Source: an uncultured PS1 clade bacterium (GTDB taxonomy: Bacteria > Pseudomonadota > Alphaproteobacteria > MED-G09). Taken from it: DNA of 36,687 nucleotides. The first letter of the stretch is position 1, and each line of letters starts with the position of its first letter. This document shows positions 1 to 8,330 of this stretch, one piece after another. The notes beneath the pieces were generated by a model. The model was given only the letters and a program-made list of their open reading frames with translations, ran no database searches and was not told where the DNA came from. Location: the NCBI GenBank assembly GCA_902608415.1, contig CACLNZ010000010.1, positions 1 through 36,687 on the forward strand, written 5' to 3'. Both the position numbers and the translations under genes were made by a program.

Positions 1-1
1 A

Positions 2-208
2 TATAATGTTGAAAGAATTTATAAGAAGAAAAGTCGCTTTTCGAATTTTTTACCATTTTTAATCAATGAAATTGGTATAAAAAACGAAACTATAAATAAA
101 AATCTAGATATTGAATACAGGTTCGAAGCTCTTTTTGCTAATATAAAGAACTATAATGATCCAAAGGCATTATATTATCTTTGTGGGACATGTTTATTTA
201 TTAATTAA
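2..208 (+). CDS. C-terminal fragment of a CDS truncated by the window edge; possibly FolC-like (weak)
   Basis: Open frame from base 2 to TAA at 206-208: ...YNVERIYKKKSRFSNFLPFLINEIGIKNETINKNLDIEYRFEALFANIKNYNDPKALYYLCGTCLFIN*. The terminal 'LCGTCLF' vaguely recalls the FolC C-terminus. Confidence 0.4.
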   Translation, partial: YNVERIYKKKSRFSNFLPFLINEIGIKNETINKNLDIEYRFEALFANIKNYNDPKALYYLCGTCLFIN

Positions 209-274
209 TCTTTCCACTTGCCTGCATAGAATTATACATTTATAAAACCACATTGATAATTTGGAGATATAAAA

Positions 275-460
275 ATGGCTGTTCCAAAAAGAAAAGTCAG
301 TCCCTCTAGAAGAGGTAAGAGAAGGTTAGGTCATAAGACTAAGGTACCAACTTTTGTGGAAAATAAGGATTCTGGTGAGCTTCATAGACCTCATCACATC
401 GACCTTAAGACTGGAATGTATAATGGAAAACAAATACTTGCTCAGAAGGATTCTGAGTAA
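275..460 (+). CDS. rpmF: 50S ribosomal protein L32
   Basis: [21 protein letters not shown]...[19 protein letters not shown] is a classic L32 sequence; GGAG-type SD upstream. Confidence 0.97.
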   Translation: MAVPKRKVSPSRRGKRRLGHKTKVPTFVENKDSGELHRPHHIDLKTGMYNGKQILAQKDSE

Positions 461-465
461 ATATT

Positions 466-1392
466 TTGTTAAAAACATACCCCGACAATTTAAAGGGAGC
501 TTTAATACTTTTAATTGCTTCAGTAATTTGGGGTTCAACATTTATACCACAAAAAATTGCCATGGACTTTTGGTCTCCTCTTCAATTTACGGCAATAAGA
601 TTCCTAATTGGAGCATTTTTATTATTAACAATCCTACCATTTTTTGGTTTACCAAAGAAAATATATTCTAAATCCTTGATAATTTATGGTTTTACCCTGG
701 GAACCTTGCTAGGATTTGCTGCATTATTTCAACAGATAGGTCTTGTTACTACAACTGCTACTAATGCTGGTTTTTTTACTAGTTTATATGTTTTATTGGT
801 TCCAATTATAGGAATTTTTTTAGGTTCATCACCACATTTTTTATTATGGTTAGCAGCTCTTGTATGTATCGTTGGTTCAGTCCTTTTGGCCGTACCTGAG
901 GGTAGCTTTATGATAGAAAAAATTAATAAAGGTGATATATGGGTAATATTTGGTTCATTACTATGGGCATTTCATGTTCAAGTACTTTCATATGGTGTTA
1001 AAAAAAATCCAATTATGTTATTAGCTATATTACAATTCTTATTTGCATCTATAGTTTTAATAATTTTCGGTTTTTTATTTTCTCCAAAAGAATTATTTAA
1101 TTTTCCAAATCTTTTTGGAAACCCTCTAGTTTTAATCACTTTGCTATATTGTTCAATTGGATCTGTATGTATTGCTTTTGTGCTTCAAATGATTGGGCAA
1201 AGGTATTCTCCTCCAAATGAAGCAGCAATAATAATGAGCACTGAAGCGATATTTGCAGCTTTTTTTGGATGGTTAATTTTAGCAGAATTCTTCAACGCTA
1301 GAATTTTAACAGGTTCTTCTTTAATTTTTATTGGAATAATAATTTCACAAATTTATCCAATAGAAAAAATCAAAAAATCTAATTTTGAATAA
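466..1392 (+). CDS. EamA/DMT-family transporter
   Basis: 308 aa, about 10 TM segments, 'ASVIWGSTFIPQKIA' and 'EAIFAAFFGWLILAE' EamA motifs. Confidence 0.9.
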   Translation: MLKTYPDNLKGALILLIASVIWGSTFIPQKIAMDFWSPLQFTAIRFLIGAFLLLTILPFFGLPKKIYSKSLIIYGFTLGTLLGFAALFQQIGLVTTTATNAGFFTSLYVLLVPIIGIFLGSSPHFLLWLAALVCIVGSVLLAVPEGSFMIEKINKGDIWVIFGSLLWAFHVQVLSYGVKKNPIMLLAILQFLFASIVLIIFGFLFSPKELFNFPNLFGNPLVLITLLYCSIGSVCIAFVLQMIGQRYSPPNEAAIIMSTEAIFAAFFGWLILAEFFNARILTGSSLIFIGIIISQIYPIEKIKKSNFE

Positions 1393-1984
1393 GAAAAATA
1401 GCTTCTTCAGCAAATATATTTTCTGATTTATTTGGTTTACCAGAAAACCTTTTTTGTTTGTTGGACGCAATAGTAACAGTTTGTTTAATTTTTAGATTCA
1501 ATTGATCACATAAATCTGTAAAATCAGATATTGTGCACAAGTGAATGTTTTCAGTTTCAAACCAAGTTGAGTTTAGTTTTGAAGTTATGGGCATTTTACC
1601 TTTTATTAAAAGATCGAGTCTTACTTTCCAGAAACCAAAATTAGGAATTGAGACAATAACTCTTTTACCTATTCTTGTTAGTTCAGTTAGGATTTTATTA
1701 GGCTCAAGTGTTGCTTGTATAGTTTGGCTAAGAATAACATAATCAAAAGATTGTTCAGGATATAAACCAAGATCCTTATCGGCATCTCCTTGAATAACTG
1801 ATAAACCTTTTGAAACACATTTGTTTACTTTTTTCTGATTAATTTCTAGTCCTTGGATTTTTGAGTTCTTATTTTTACTCAGAAAATTAAGCAATTCTCC
1901 ATTACCACAACCTATATCAATAACTTTAGAGTTATCTTCAACAAGATTTGCTATAAGGTCTAAGTCTTTTCTTAATGTGATCAT
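1379..1984 (-). CDS. metW: Methionine biosynthesis protein MetW
   Basis: SAM-methyltransferase-like 'VIDIGCGNGELLNFL'; 'YVILSQTIQA', 'SIPNFGFWKVRLDLLIKGKMP'; directly downstream of metX. Confidence 0.95.
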   Translation of the reverse strand: MITLRKDLDLIANLVEDNSKVIDIGCGNGELLNFLSKNKNSKIQGLEINQKKVNKCVSKGLSVIQGDADKDLGLYPEQSFDYVILSQTIQATLEPNKILTELTRIGKRVIVSIPNFGFWKVRLDLLIKGKMPITSKLNSTWFETENIHLCTISDFTDLCDQLNLKIKQTVTIASNKQKRFSGKPNKSENIFAEEAIFLIQN

Positions 1985-2000
1985 AATTCTAGCTTTTTAA

Positions 2001-3116
2001 TCATAATGATTTAAGAAACCCATCCAGACAAACATCAAATTCAGGCTCATCTAATAAAAATGCATCATGTCCTTTATCGGATTCAATTTCAACAAAACTT
2101 ACATCAACCCCACCTGCGCTGAGAGCCCTAACTATCATTAGGTTTTCAGATGTTGGATAAAGCCAATCTCCAGTAAATGATACAATTAGGAATTTTAAAT
2201 TGCTGTTAGCATATATTTCTGTAAGAGACTTTTTATGAGTTTTTTCTAAATCAAAGTAATCCATTGCTCTTGTTATGTATAAATATGAGTTAGCATCAAA
2301 TCTATCAACAAATGTATGACCTTGATGTCTTAAGTAACTCTCAATTTGAAAATCAGCATCAAAACCAAAACCGAGATCTGTTTTATCTTGCAATTTTCTT
2401 CCAAATTTTTTTGTTAGTGAAGCTTCAGATAAATAAGTAACATGAGCAGTCATCCTAGCAATTGAAAGGCCTTTTGAAGGATTAGTATTTTTATCTTTGT
2501 AATTTCCAGCATTCCAATTTACATCGGCCATTATTGCCTGACGACCTAATTCATGAAAGGCAATATTTTGTGCAGTATGTCTAGGGGAAGTCGCTATTGG
2601 AATTGCTGATTTCAATCTTTCAGGATAGGAAGCAGCCCATTCGAGAGCTTGCATACCCCCCATAGAGCCGCCAATTACGGAAACTAATTTTTCTATTCCA
2701 AAGTTATCTATTAACCTAACTTGCGCTTTAACCATATCAGCTATCGTTATTATCGGAAAATTTACTGCAAATACTTTATTGGTCTCAGGATTAAAAGATG
2801 CTGGTCCTGTTGATCCCATACATCCACCTAAGACATTTATACATATAACAAAAAATCGGTTAGTATCTATTGGTTTATTTTTACCAACCATTCGTTCCCA
2901 CCAGCCCTCTTTTTTGGTGATTGGGTGTGGACTAGCAACATATTGGTCACCTGATAGAGCATGACAAATTAGTATTGCGTTATCTTTTTTTGAATTTAAT
3001 GTCCCGTAGGTTTTATATGCTATATCGTGGCCATTAATTATTTGTCCACTTTCTAGCAATAATGATTCGGGATCATTATAAAATAAACAATCATTTTTTT
3101 TATGTTCTTCATTCAT
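2001..3116 (-). CDS. metX: Homoserine O-acetyltransferase (MetX family)
   Basis: 'VIGGSMGGMQALEWA' nucleophile elbow, 'CINVLGGCMGSTGPAS', C-terminal 'DKGHDAFLL'. Confidence 0.96.
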   Translation of the reverse strand: MNEEHKKNDCLFYNDPESLLLESGQIINGHDIAYKTYGTLNSKKDNAILICHALSGDQYVASPHPITKKEGWWERMVGKNKPIDTNRFFVICINVLGGCMGSTGPASFNPETNKVFAVNFPIITIADMVKAQVRLIDNFGIEKLVSVIGGSMGGMQALEWAASYPERLKSAIPIATSPRHTAQNIAFHELGRQAIMADVNWNAGNYKDKNTNPSKGLSIARMTAHVTYLSEASLTKKFGRKLQDKTDLGFGFDADFQIESYLRHQGHTFVDRFDANSYLYITRAMDYFDLEKTHKKSLTEIYANSNLKFLIVSFTGDWLYPTSENLMIVRALSAGGVDVSFVEIESDKGHDAFLLDEPEFDVCLDGFLKSL

Positions 3117-3137
3117 AATAATCCCGAATAAAATAAT

Positions 3138-3176
3138 AGATTCTTGTAATTTAAGAAATTACATTTACTAGAATCT
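3138..3176. other. Intercistronic hairpin between the ompW-like gene and metX
   Basis: AGATTCT TGTAATTT aag AAATTACA tttact AGAATCT: 7+8 bp perfect arms separated by a one-sided 6-nt bulge. Confidence 0.75.
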
Positions 3177-3830
3177 CCATCCATAACCTATACTAATTGC
3201 TAATGGATCAAGATCAACATCTGCTGTTGCAATTCCAGCTGCGCCAGCATCCACAACTACATCTGTAGAAAGGTCATACTTTTTTATATCAATATTAAAG
3301 TAATTATTTTCACTTAATACATAATCAAAACCGATATTGAATGCAAAGCCGATTTCATCTTTATAGCTAATACCGACAGCATCACCAGGATTATCATCAT
3401 AGAAAAAAGTATAATTTACTCCAGCACCAATATATGGAAGAAAATTACTTTCACTATTGAAATGGTACTGTAAAGTAAAAGTGGGCGGTAGAACTTTTAC
3501 GGTACCTAAATTAACATTACCTAATGCAGAACCAGCAACAGAAACATTATGCTCTGTTGTTCCAAAAATAGCCTCTATTGCAATATTGTCAGTAATAAAA
3601 TACCTGATATCTAATTCAGGAACAGTATCATCATCTACTTTTGCCTCTCCACCAATTGAAACATTGGAATCAACATCTGGATCAAGATTGAGTACCTTAA
3701 GCCCAACAAGCCATTTGCCTGCGCTTTTAAAAGAAGTACTTTCTTGTGAAAATACTGGATTATTTGTCGATCCAATAAAAGTTAATAAACAAAATATAAA
3801 AAAGATTTTAATAAAATTTAAATTTTTCAT
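3168..3830 (-). CDS. OmpW-family outer membrane beta-barrel protein
   Basis: Signal peptide; 'GKWLVGLKVLNLDPDVDS', 'PTFTLQYHFN...LPYIGAGVNYTFF', C-terminal aromatic 'GYGWRF'. Confidence 0.88.
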   Translation of the reverse strand: MKNLNFIKIFFIFCLLTFIGSTNNPVFSQESTSFKSAGKWLVGLKVLNLDPDVDSNVSIGGEAKVDDDTVPELDIRYFITDNIAIEAIFGTTEHNVSVAGSALGNVNLGTVKVLPPTFTLQYHFNSESNFLPYIGAGVNYTFFYDDNPGDAVGISYKDEIGFAFNIGFDYVLSENNYFNIDIKKYDLSTDVVVDAGAAGIATADVDLDPLAISIGYGWRF

Positions 3831-3877
3831 TTTTTCCTCTCTTTAGTGCTTTAAGTAAATCTAGGGCGCACAATCTG

Positions 3878-4028
3878 AACATCAAATACCCAGCCTTAAG
3901 TGGCCAGCTCTGTTAAAATTAAGAAAATAAATGAGACCTAATTTTTGCCATTTGGCCGCATATATTACCACCTTCGCACGGTATGCAGGTTGGCAGGGAT
4001 AATCCCTTTCTTAATGCATCTTGATATT
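3878..4028 (-). ncRNA. Candidate structured RNA or 5' leader element (strand favoured but not proven)
   Basis: Non-coding gap with higher GC than its surroundings. Closing stem AATATCAA/TTGATGTT (8 bp, one G-U), then CCC(U)GCC/GGC(U)GGG, hairpin ACCUGCA..UGCgaAGGU, GGCCA/UGGCC and AAAAUUA/UAAUUUU. Confidence 0.5.
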
Positions 4029-4114
4029 TATATTATGAAGAAAATAAAAGCAAATAAATTATGAATAGAAATAATTACCATTATTATGTTAGTTATTCTT
4101 CAGTGGAGGTTTTT

Positions 4115-4837
4115 TTGAAAGAAGAATTAAATAAACTTAGAGAAAAGATAGATTTAATAGATGATAGGATATTATCTTCGATACTGCAAAGAGCGGAAAT
4201 TGTAAAATCAATTTCCTCAATAAAGGCAACAGAAGGAGTTGATATTCTTAAGCCTGGAAGAGAAATAGATTTATTAGAGAATTTATACAGTAAGGCTAAT
4301 AATCATCTTGATGGTAAGTCTATTTTGTATATCTGGAGAGAAATTATAAGCACTATAACAAATTCTGTTCAATCTTCTTTTGAAATTGTTGTGGCTGATA
4401 ATCAAGGTAGTGAGTTAAGCAAAGAGGTAAGAAATTATTATGGATCAAAAGCAAAACAAACTTTCGGTTATGAAAGCTCTAAAGTTATAAAAGAAATTTC
4501 AGAAAGTAAAAATCTCATCGCAGTTCTTCCAATAGAAAATGATTGGTGGTTAAATTCTTTACCAAAGAATATATATATTTTTGGTTGTTTACCTGTATTT
4601 GAAAATGATTGTCTTGGATTTTTATTAGGCCAAGTTAAACCCGAAAGGGCTCGAAACAATAAAACCATTCTTGTGTGTAATGAAGAAAGTAAAAATTGGA
4701 TATCACAGAAATATAATTTTACAATTATATATAATCTTCAAGATAAGTTTATGATATCAGTTGATGAATATTATGAAGATATTGAAATTAAAGATGTTTC
4801 TATCTTAGGAAGTTTTGGATATATAAAGACTGGATAG
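4115..4837 (+). CDS. Chorismate mutase (AroQ domain plus C-terminal domain); likely TTG start
   Basis: 'KEELNKLREKIDLIDDRILSSILQRAEIVKSI' AroQ helix. GGAGG at 4105-4109 lies 5 nt before TTG 4115; the ORF track starts at ATG 4061. Confidence 0.85.
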   Translation: MKEELNKLREKIDLIDDRILSSILQRAEIVKSISSIKATEGVDILKPGREIDLLENLYSKANNHLDGKSILYIWREIISTITNSVQSSFEIVVADNQGSELSKEVRNYYGSKAKQTFGYESSKVIKEISESKNLIAVLPIENDWWLNSLPKNIYIFGCLPVFENDCLGFLLGQVKPERARNNKTILVCNEESKNWISQKYNFTIIYNLQDKFMISVDEYYEDIEIKDVSILGSFGYIKTG

Positions 4838-4844
4838 TAAAGTT

Positions 4845-5933
4845 ATGAAAAAACCAGAACCAAAAAAATATTTAAATGCCATTAAGGCATATAAAGGCGG
4901 CATAAGTAAAATTGAAGGTGTTGATAAAATTTATAAATTATCTTCAAATGAGAATCCCTTTGGACCAAGCTCTAATGTAATTGCTGAGTATGAGAAAGTT
5001 TCAAGTGATTTAGGGTTATATCCAGACTCATCAAATGCAGCACTCAAATTGGCTATATCAAGTAAATATTCAATAGATAGCGATAGAATAGTGTGCGGTT
5101 GTGGTTCAGATGAAATACTTCATTTGCTTGCAAGAGTTTATTTAGATGAAGGAAATCAAGGTCTAGTTTCAGAAAATGCATTTGCAGTTTACCCGCTTGC
5201 CATTCAAAGCTCTGGTGCAACAGTCGTTCGTGCGAAAGAAGAAAACTTCCAGCCAAATATCGATAATTTTATTTCATCATTAACCGATGAGACAAAGATT
5301 ATTTATATTGCGAATCCAAACAATCCTACTGGAAGCTATATAAACTTTGATGAAATTAAGAGATTAAATAAATCTGTTCCTGATGATGTATTGTTTGTAA
5401 TAGATGCTGCATATTCAGAATATGTTGAAGAGAAAGACTACTCAATAGGGTTTGAATTAGCAAAAGGCAGCGAAAATATTGTAATTACAAAAACTTTTTC
5501 AAAGGCTTTTGGGCTAGCTGGCTTAAGGGTAGGTTGGGCATATTGCCCCAAAAAAATTGCTGAAAAACTTGATATTCTAAAAGTTCCATTCTCAGTAAAT
5601 ACAGCTGCGCAAATGGCTGCGATAAGTGCTCTAGAAGACGATGATCACATTAATTTTTCTGTAGAGCATAACAGTAAATGGAAAAAAATATTAAATGATT
5701 GTTTTACTGATGTTGGTTTAATTGTGTATCCAAGTCAATGTAATTTTATCCTTGTTGAATTTTTAGAATCTTTTAAATTTTCTGCGAAAGAAGCTTATCA
5801 TCTATTAAGTTCTAAAGGAATAATTGTAAGAGAGATGGAAGAATATAATTTACCAAACTGCTTAAGAATAACCATCGGAAAGGAGGAAGCTAATCTGTTA
5901 CTTATAGAAACAGTTAATGCTTTTAAAAAATAA
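4845..5933 (+). CDS. hisC: Histidinol-phosphate / aromatic aminotransferase
   Basis: PLP fold-type I: 'LSSNENPFGPS', 'YIANPNNPTGSY', 'TKTFSKAFGLAGLRVGWA'. Confidence 0.95.
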   Translation: MKKPEPKKYLNAIKAYKGGISKIEGVDKIYKLSSNENPFGPSSNVIAEYEKVSSDLGLYPDSSNAALKLAISSKYSIDSDRIVCGCGSDEILHLLARVYLDEGNQGLVSENAFAVYPLAIQSSGATVVRAKEENFQPNIDNFISSLTDETKIIYIANPNNPTGSYINFDEIKRLNKSVPDDVLFVIDAAYSEYVEEKDYSIGFELAKGSENIVITKTFSKAFGLAGLRVGWAYCPKKIAEKLDILKVPFSVNTAAQMAAISALEDDDHINFSVEHNSKWKKILNDCFTDVGLIVYPSQCNFILVEFLESFKFSAKEAYHLLSSKGIIVREMEEYNLPNCLRITIGKEEANLLLIETVNAFKK

Positions 5934-5934
5934 T

Positions 5935-6846
5935 ATGGAGGATCCTTTCAAAAAAATAGCAATTATTGGTTTAGGGCTTATAGGTGGATCAATCGGATTA
6001 GCCACTAAAAGGTTTAGTAATAAGATTCATTTACAAGGTTTTGCAAAAAGTGACTTAACAGTTAAAACTGCATTATCAAGAGGATTGGTGTCTGAGGCTT
6101 ATTTAGATTTGAGCCAAATTAATCGTGATATTGATCTAGTAATTTTAGCAACACCATTATCTTCATTTGCGAGTATAGTTAAAGAAATTTCGCCTAACCT
6201 TAAAGATGGATGTGTAATTACTGATACTGGTTCAGCAAAATCTAAAATAATAATTGAGATTGAAGATATTCTGCCTGAATCGATTCATTTTGTTCCTGGT
6301 CATCCAATAGCTGGTACAGAAATGTCAGGTCCAGAGGCAGGTTTCGCAGATTTATTTGATAATCGATGGTGTGTTCTTACTCCTTCAAAAAGAACAAATT
6401 TAGATAAACTTAACGATGTTAAGGCATTTTGGGAAAATTTAGGCGCCATGGTTGAGATTATGGATCCAGAATATCATGACAAAGTTCTTGCTATAACCAG
6501 TCATATTCCCCATTTGATAGCTTACAATATTGTTGGTACGGCAAACGATTTAGCAAATGTTAATAAAAAAGAAGTTGTTAAGTATTCTGCTGGAGGATTT
6601 AGAGATTTTACTAGAATTGCTGCCTCTGACCCCATTATGTGGAGAGATATCTTTATTAATAACAGTGATGCAGTTTTAGAAATGCTGGATTATTTTTCTA
6701 ATGATTTAGATAAATTGAAATCAGCTATTGAAGATAATGACTATGAATATCTCGAAAACTTTTTTAAGAAAACAAGGAATGTAAGAAAGAATATTATTGA
6801 GGCTGGCCAAGATACACAAAAAGTTGATTTTGGAAGAGGTGATTAA
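5935..6846 (+). CDS. tyrA: Prephenate/arogenate dehydrogenase
   Basis: 'KIAIIGLGLIGGSIGLA' Rossmann motif, 'VPGHPIAGTEMSGPEAGF', 'SHIPHLIAY'. An alternative ATG at 5917 overlaps hisC. Confidence 0.94.
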   Translation: MEDPFKKIAIIGLGLIGGSIGLATKRFSNKIHLQGFAKSDLTVKTALSRGLVSEAYLDLSQINRDIDLVILATPLSSFASIVKEISPNLKDGCVITDTGSAKSKIIIEIEDILPESIHFVPGHPIAGTEMSGPEAGFADLFDNRWCVLTPSKRTNLDKLNDVKAFWENLGAMVEIMDPEYHDKVLAITSHIPHLIAYNIVGTANDLANVNKKEVVKYSAGGFRDFTRIAASDPIMWRDIFINNSDAVLEMLDYFSNDLDKLKSAIEDNDYEYLENFFKKTRNVRKNIIEAGQDTQKVDFGRGD

Positions 6847-6847
6847 T

Positions 6848-7609
6848 TTATTTTAATTTCGGCGCCCTTCCAATTGGAAGAGGTCCTAAAAGTGACATTC
6901 CATCTTCAAAGATTAAATCAATTTTACCTCTATATATTAATAAGTTAGTAATAGGATTTTCTTCGATGTTTATTCCAAAAATTTGAAACAATCTTTTTAT
7001 ATCTTTGGGGTCAGAAAAAGAAAATTCAATATTACCCTCTAAATATTCATTTTGAGTATCAACATAACCTTGAGCAGTAAGTGATGATCTACCTTTATTT
7101 GTTACAATATCAATATTATATACACCTTCATGTTTGATATTTCCTGAAATACCGTCAATTGAGAATGATTTGTTACTATAATTTTCAGAAAAAACTATGT
7201 CATTTCCGAAAATTTTAAATTCTTTATTATTTTTATTATAATTATAAAAATCAATAATCAAATTTGATGGTAGGGCTATAATTTTTATTGAATTTGATAT
7301 TTGATAAGAAATTTTATCATTTATTAATAATCTAATTTGATCAAAGCGCCATGCAAATGTTTTTATATTAATTTCTTTAAGCGTGATTTCTTTAAACAGA
7401 TTATATTTTAATTGTTTTAGATTTATATCAAAATGAAATGGATAACCAGAAATTGTAGAATTTTCATATCTTAAAATATTATCCTTTAAAACTCTATTTT
7501 CAATATATATAGTTCCTAAAAACCAATAGGTTGACCATATGATTAAGATTAAAATGAATGTATAAATAGGTAACTTTGTATACTTGTATAAATTTCTATT
7601 TTTTTTCAT
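6848..7609 (-). CDS. DUF2125-like protein
   Basis: N-terminal TM segment; 'SGYPFHFDINLKQL' and C-terminal 'GPLPIGRAPKL' resemble alphaproteobacterial DUF2125 proteins. Confidence 0.7.
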   Translation of the reverse strand: MKKNRNLYKYTKLPIYTFILILIIWSTYWFLGTIYIENRVLKDNILRYENSTISGYPFHFDINLKQLKYNLFKEITLKEINIKTFAWRFDQIRLLINDKISYQISNSIKIIALPSNLIIDFYNYNKNNKEFKIFGNDIVFSENYSNKSFSIDGISGNIKHEGVYNIDIVTNKGRSSLTAQGYVDTQNEYLEGNIEFSFSDPKDIKRLFQIFGINIEENPITNLLIYRGKIDLIFEDGMSLLGPLPIGRAPKLK

Positions 7610-8324
7610 TATTTTTATTTATTAAAAGTTCCTCTGAGGCTGTTTCAATTTTATCCTCCAATAATGATTGAAAATTTTTTTTTGGAAGCCCGGGCTCTAT
7701 TCCTTTTAGAAATTTTACTTTTATTGTACCTTCTTCTCTTTCATATCCTTTTGTTTGCCAATATAGACCAGAGTTTAACGCTACAGGAATACATGGGATA
7801 TCGAGATATTTATATAAAGCAAAACAACCAGATTTATAATCCCCTTTTTCACCAATATTTACTCTTGTTCCTTCTGGAAAGATAACAATTGGTCTATTAT
7901 TGTTAGAGCATTCTTTTGCCATTTTAAGTAATTGTCTCAATGCTTTGCCTTTAGCTTTTCTATCAATCCAAATCATCTTAGCTTTAACTGCATGCCATCC
8001 ATAGGCGGGTAAATAAATTAATATTTTTTTCAGAACCATAGCTGCATCACTAAAATAAGCTGTAAAAAAAATTGTATCCCAGATTGACTGATGCTTCGAT
8101 GCAATAATAAATGGTGTGTCAGGAATATTCTCTTCTCCGATCACTTCCCAATTTAAGCCATCAAATCTTTTAAATAAAAAAAGCATTAATTTAGACCAAG
8201 AGTGGATTAAGAGAGCGGTATATTTTCTTGGGAAAAATAATAAAGGAAGACCTGCTAAGGCTATAATAGCAGTGATTGTAAAAAAAAATGTAATTGATAT
8301 ATATGATAGAATTTTATTTATAAT
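7596..8324 (-). CDS. plsC: 1-acyl-sn-glycerol-3-phosphate acyltransferase; start codon uncertain (probably non-NTG)
   Basis: 'ASKHQSIWDTIFF' (HX4D), 'VIFPEGTR' motifs. The reading frame stays open upstream of ATG 8186 with a typical PlsC N-terminus (...IALAGLPLLFFPRKYTALLIHSWSKLM). Confidence 0.9.
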   Translation of the reverse strand: MINKILSYISITFFFTITAIIALAGLPLLFFPRKYTALLIHSWSKLMLFLFKRFDGLNWEVIGEENIPDTPFIIASKHQSIWDTIFFTAYFSDAAMVLKKILIYLPAYGWHAVKAKMIWIDRKAKGKALRQLLKMAKECSNNNRPIVIFPEGTRVNIGEKGDYKSGCFALYKYLDIPCIPVALNSGLYWQTKGYEREEGTIKVKFLKGIEPGLPKKNFQSLLEDKIETASEELLINKNNEKK

Positions 8325-8330
8325 TATACC

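Noticed and set aside
3117-3167. SAM-II riboswitch directly in front of metX, as in many alphaproteobacteria
   Set aside because: The gap is only about 51 nt, AT-rich, and shows a simple hairpin without the SAM-II pseudoknot sequence.
3840-4060. Assigning the structured gap to tmRNA, SRP RNA or RNase P RNA
   Set aside because: None of the hallmark sequences seen (no T-loop/tRNA-like half, no GGTCAGG..GGAAGGNAGCAGCC, no GAGGAAAGTC).
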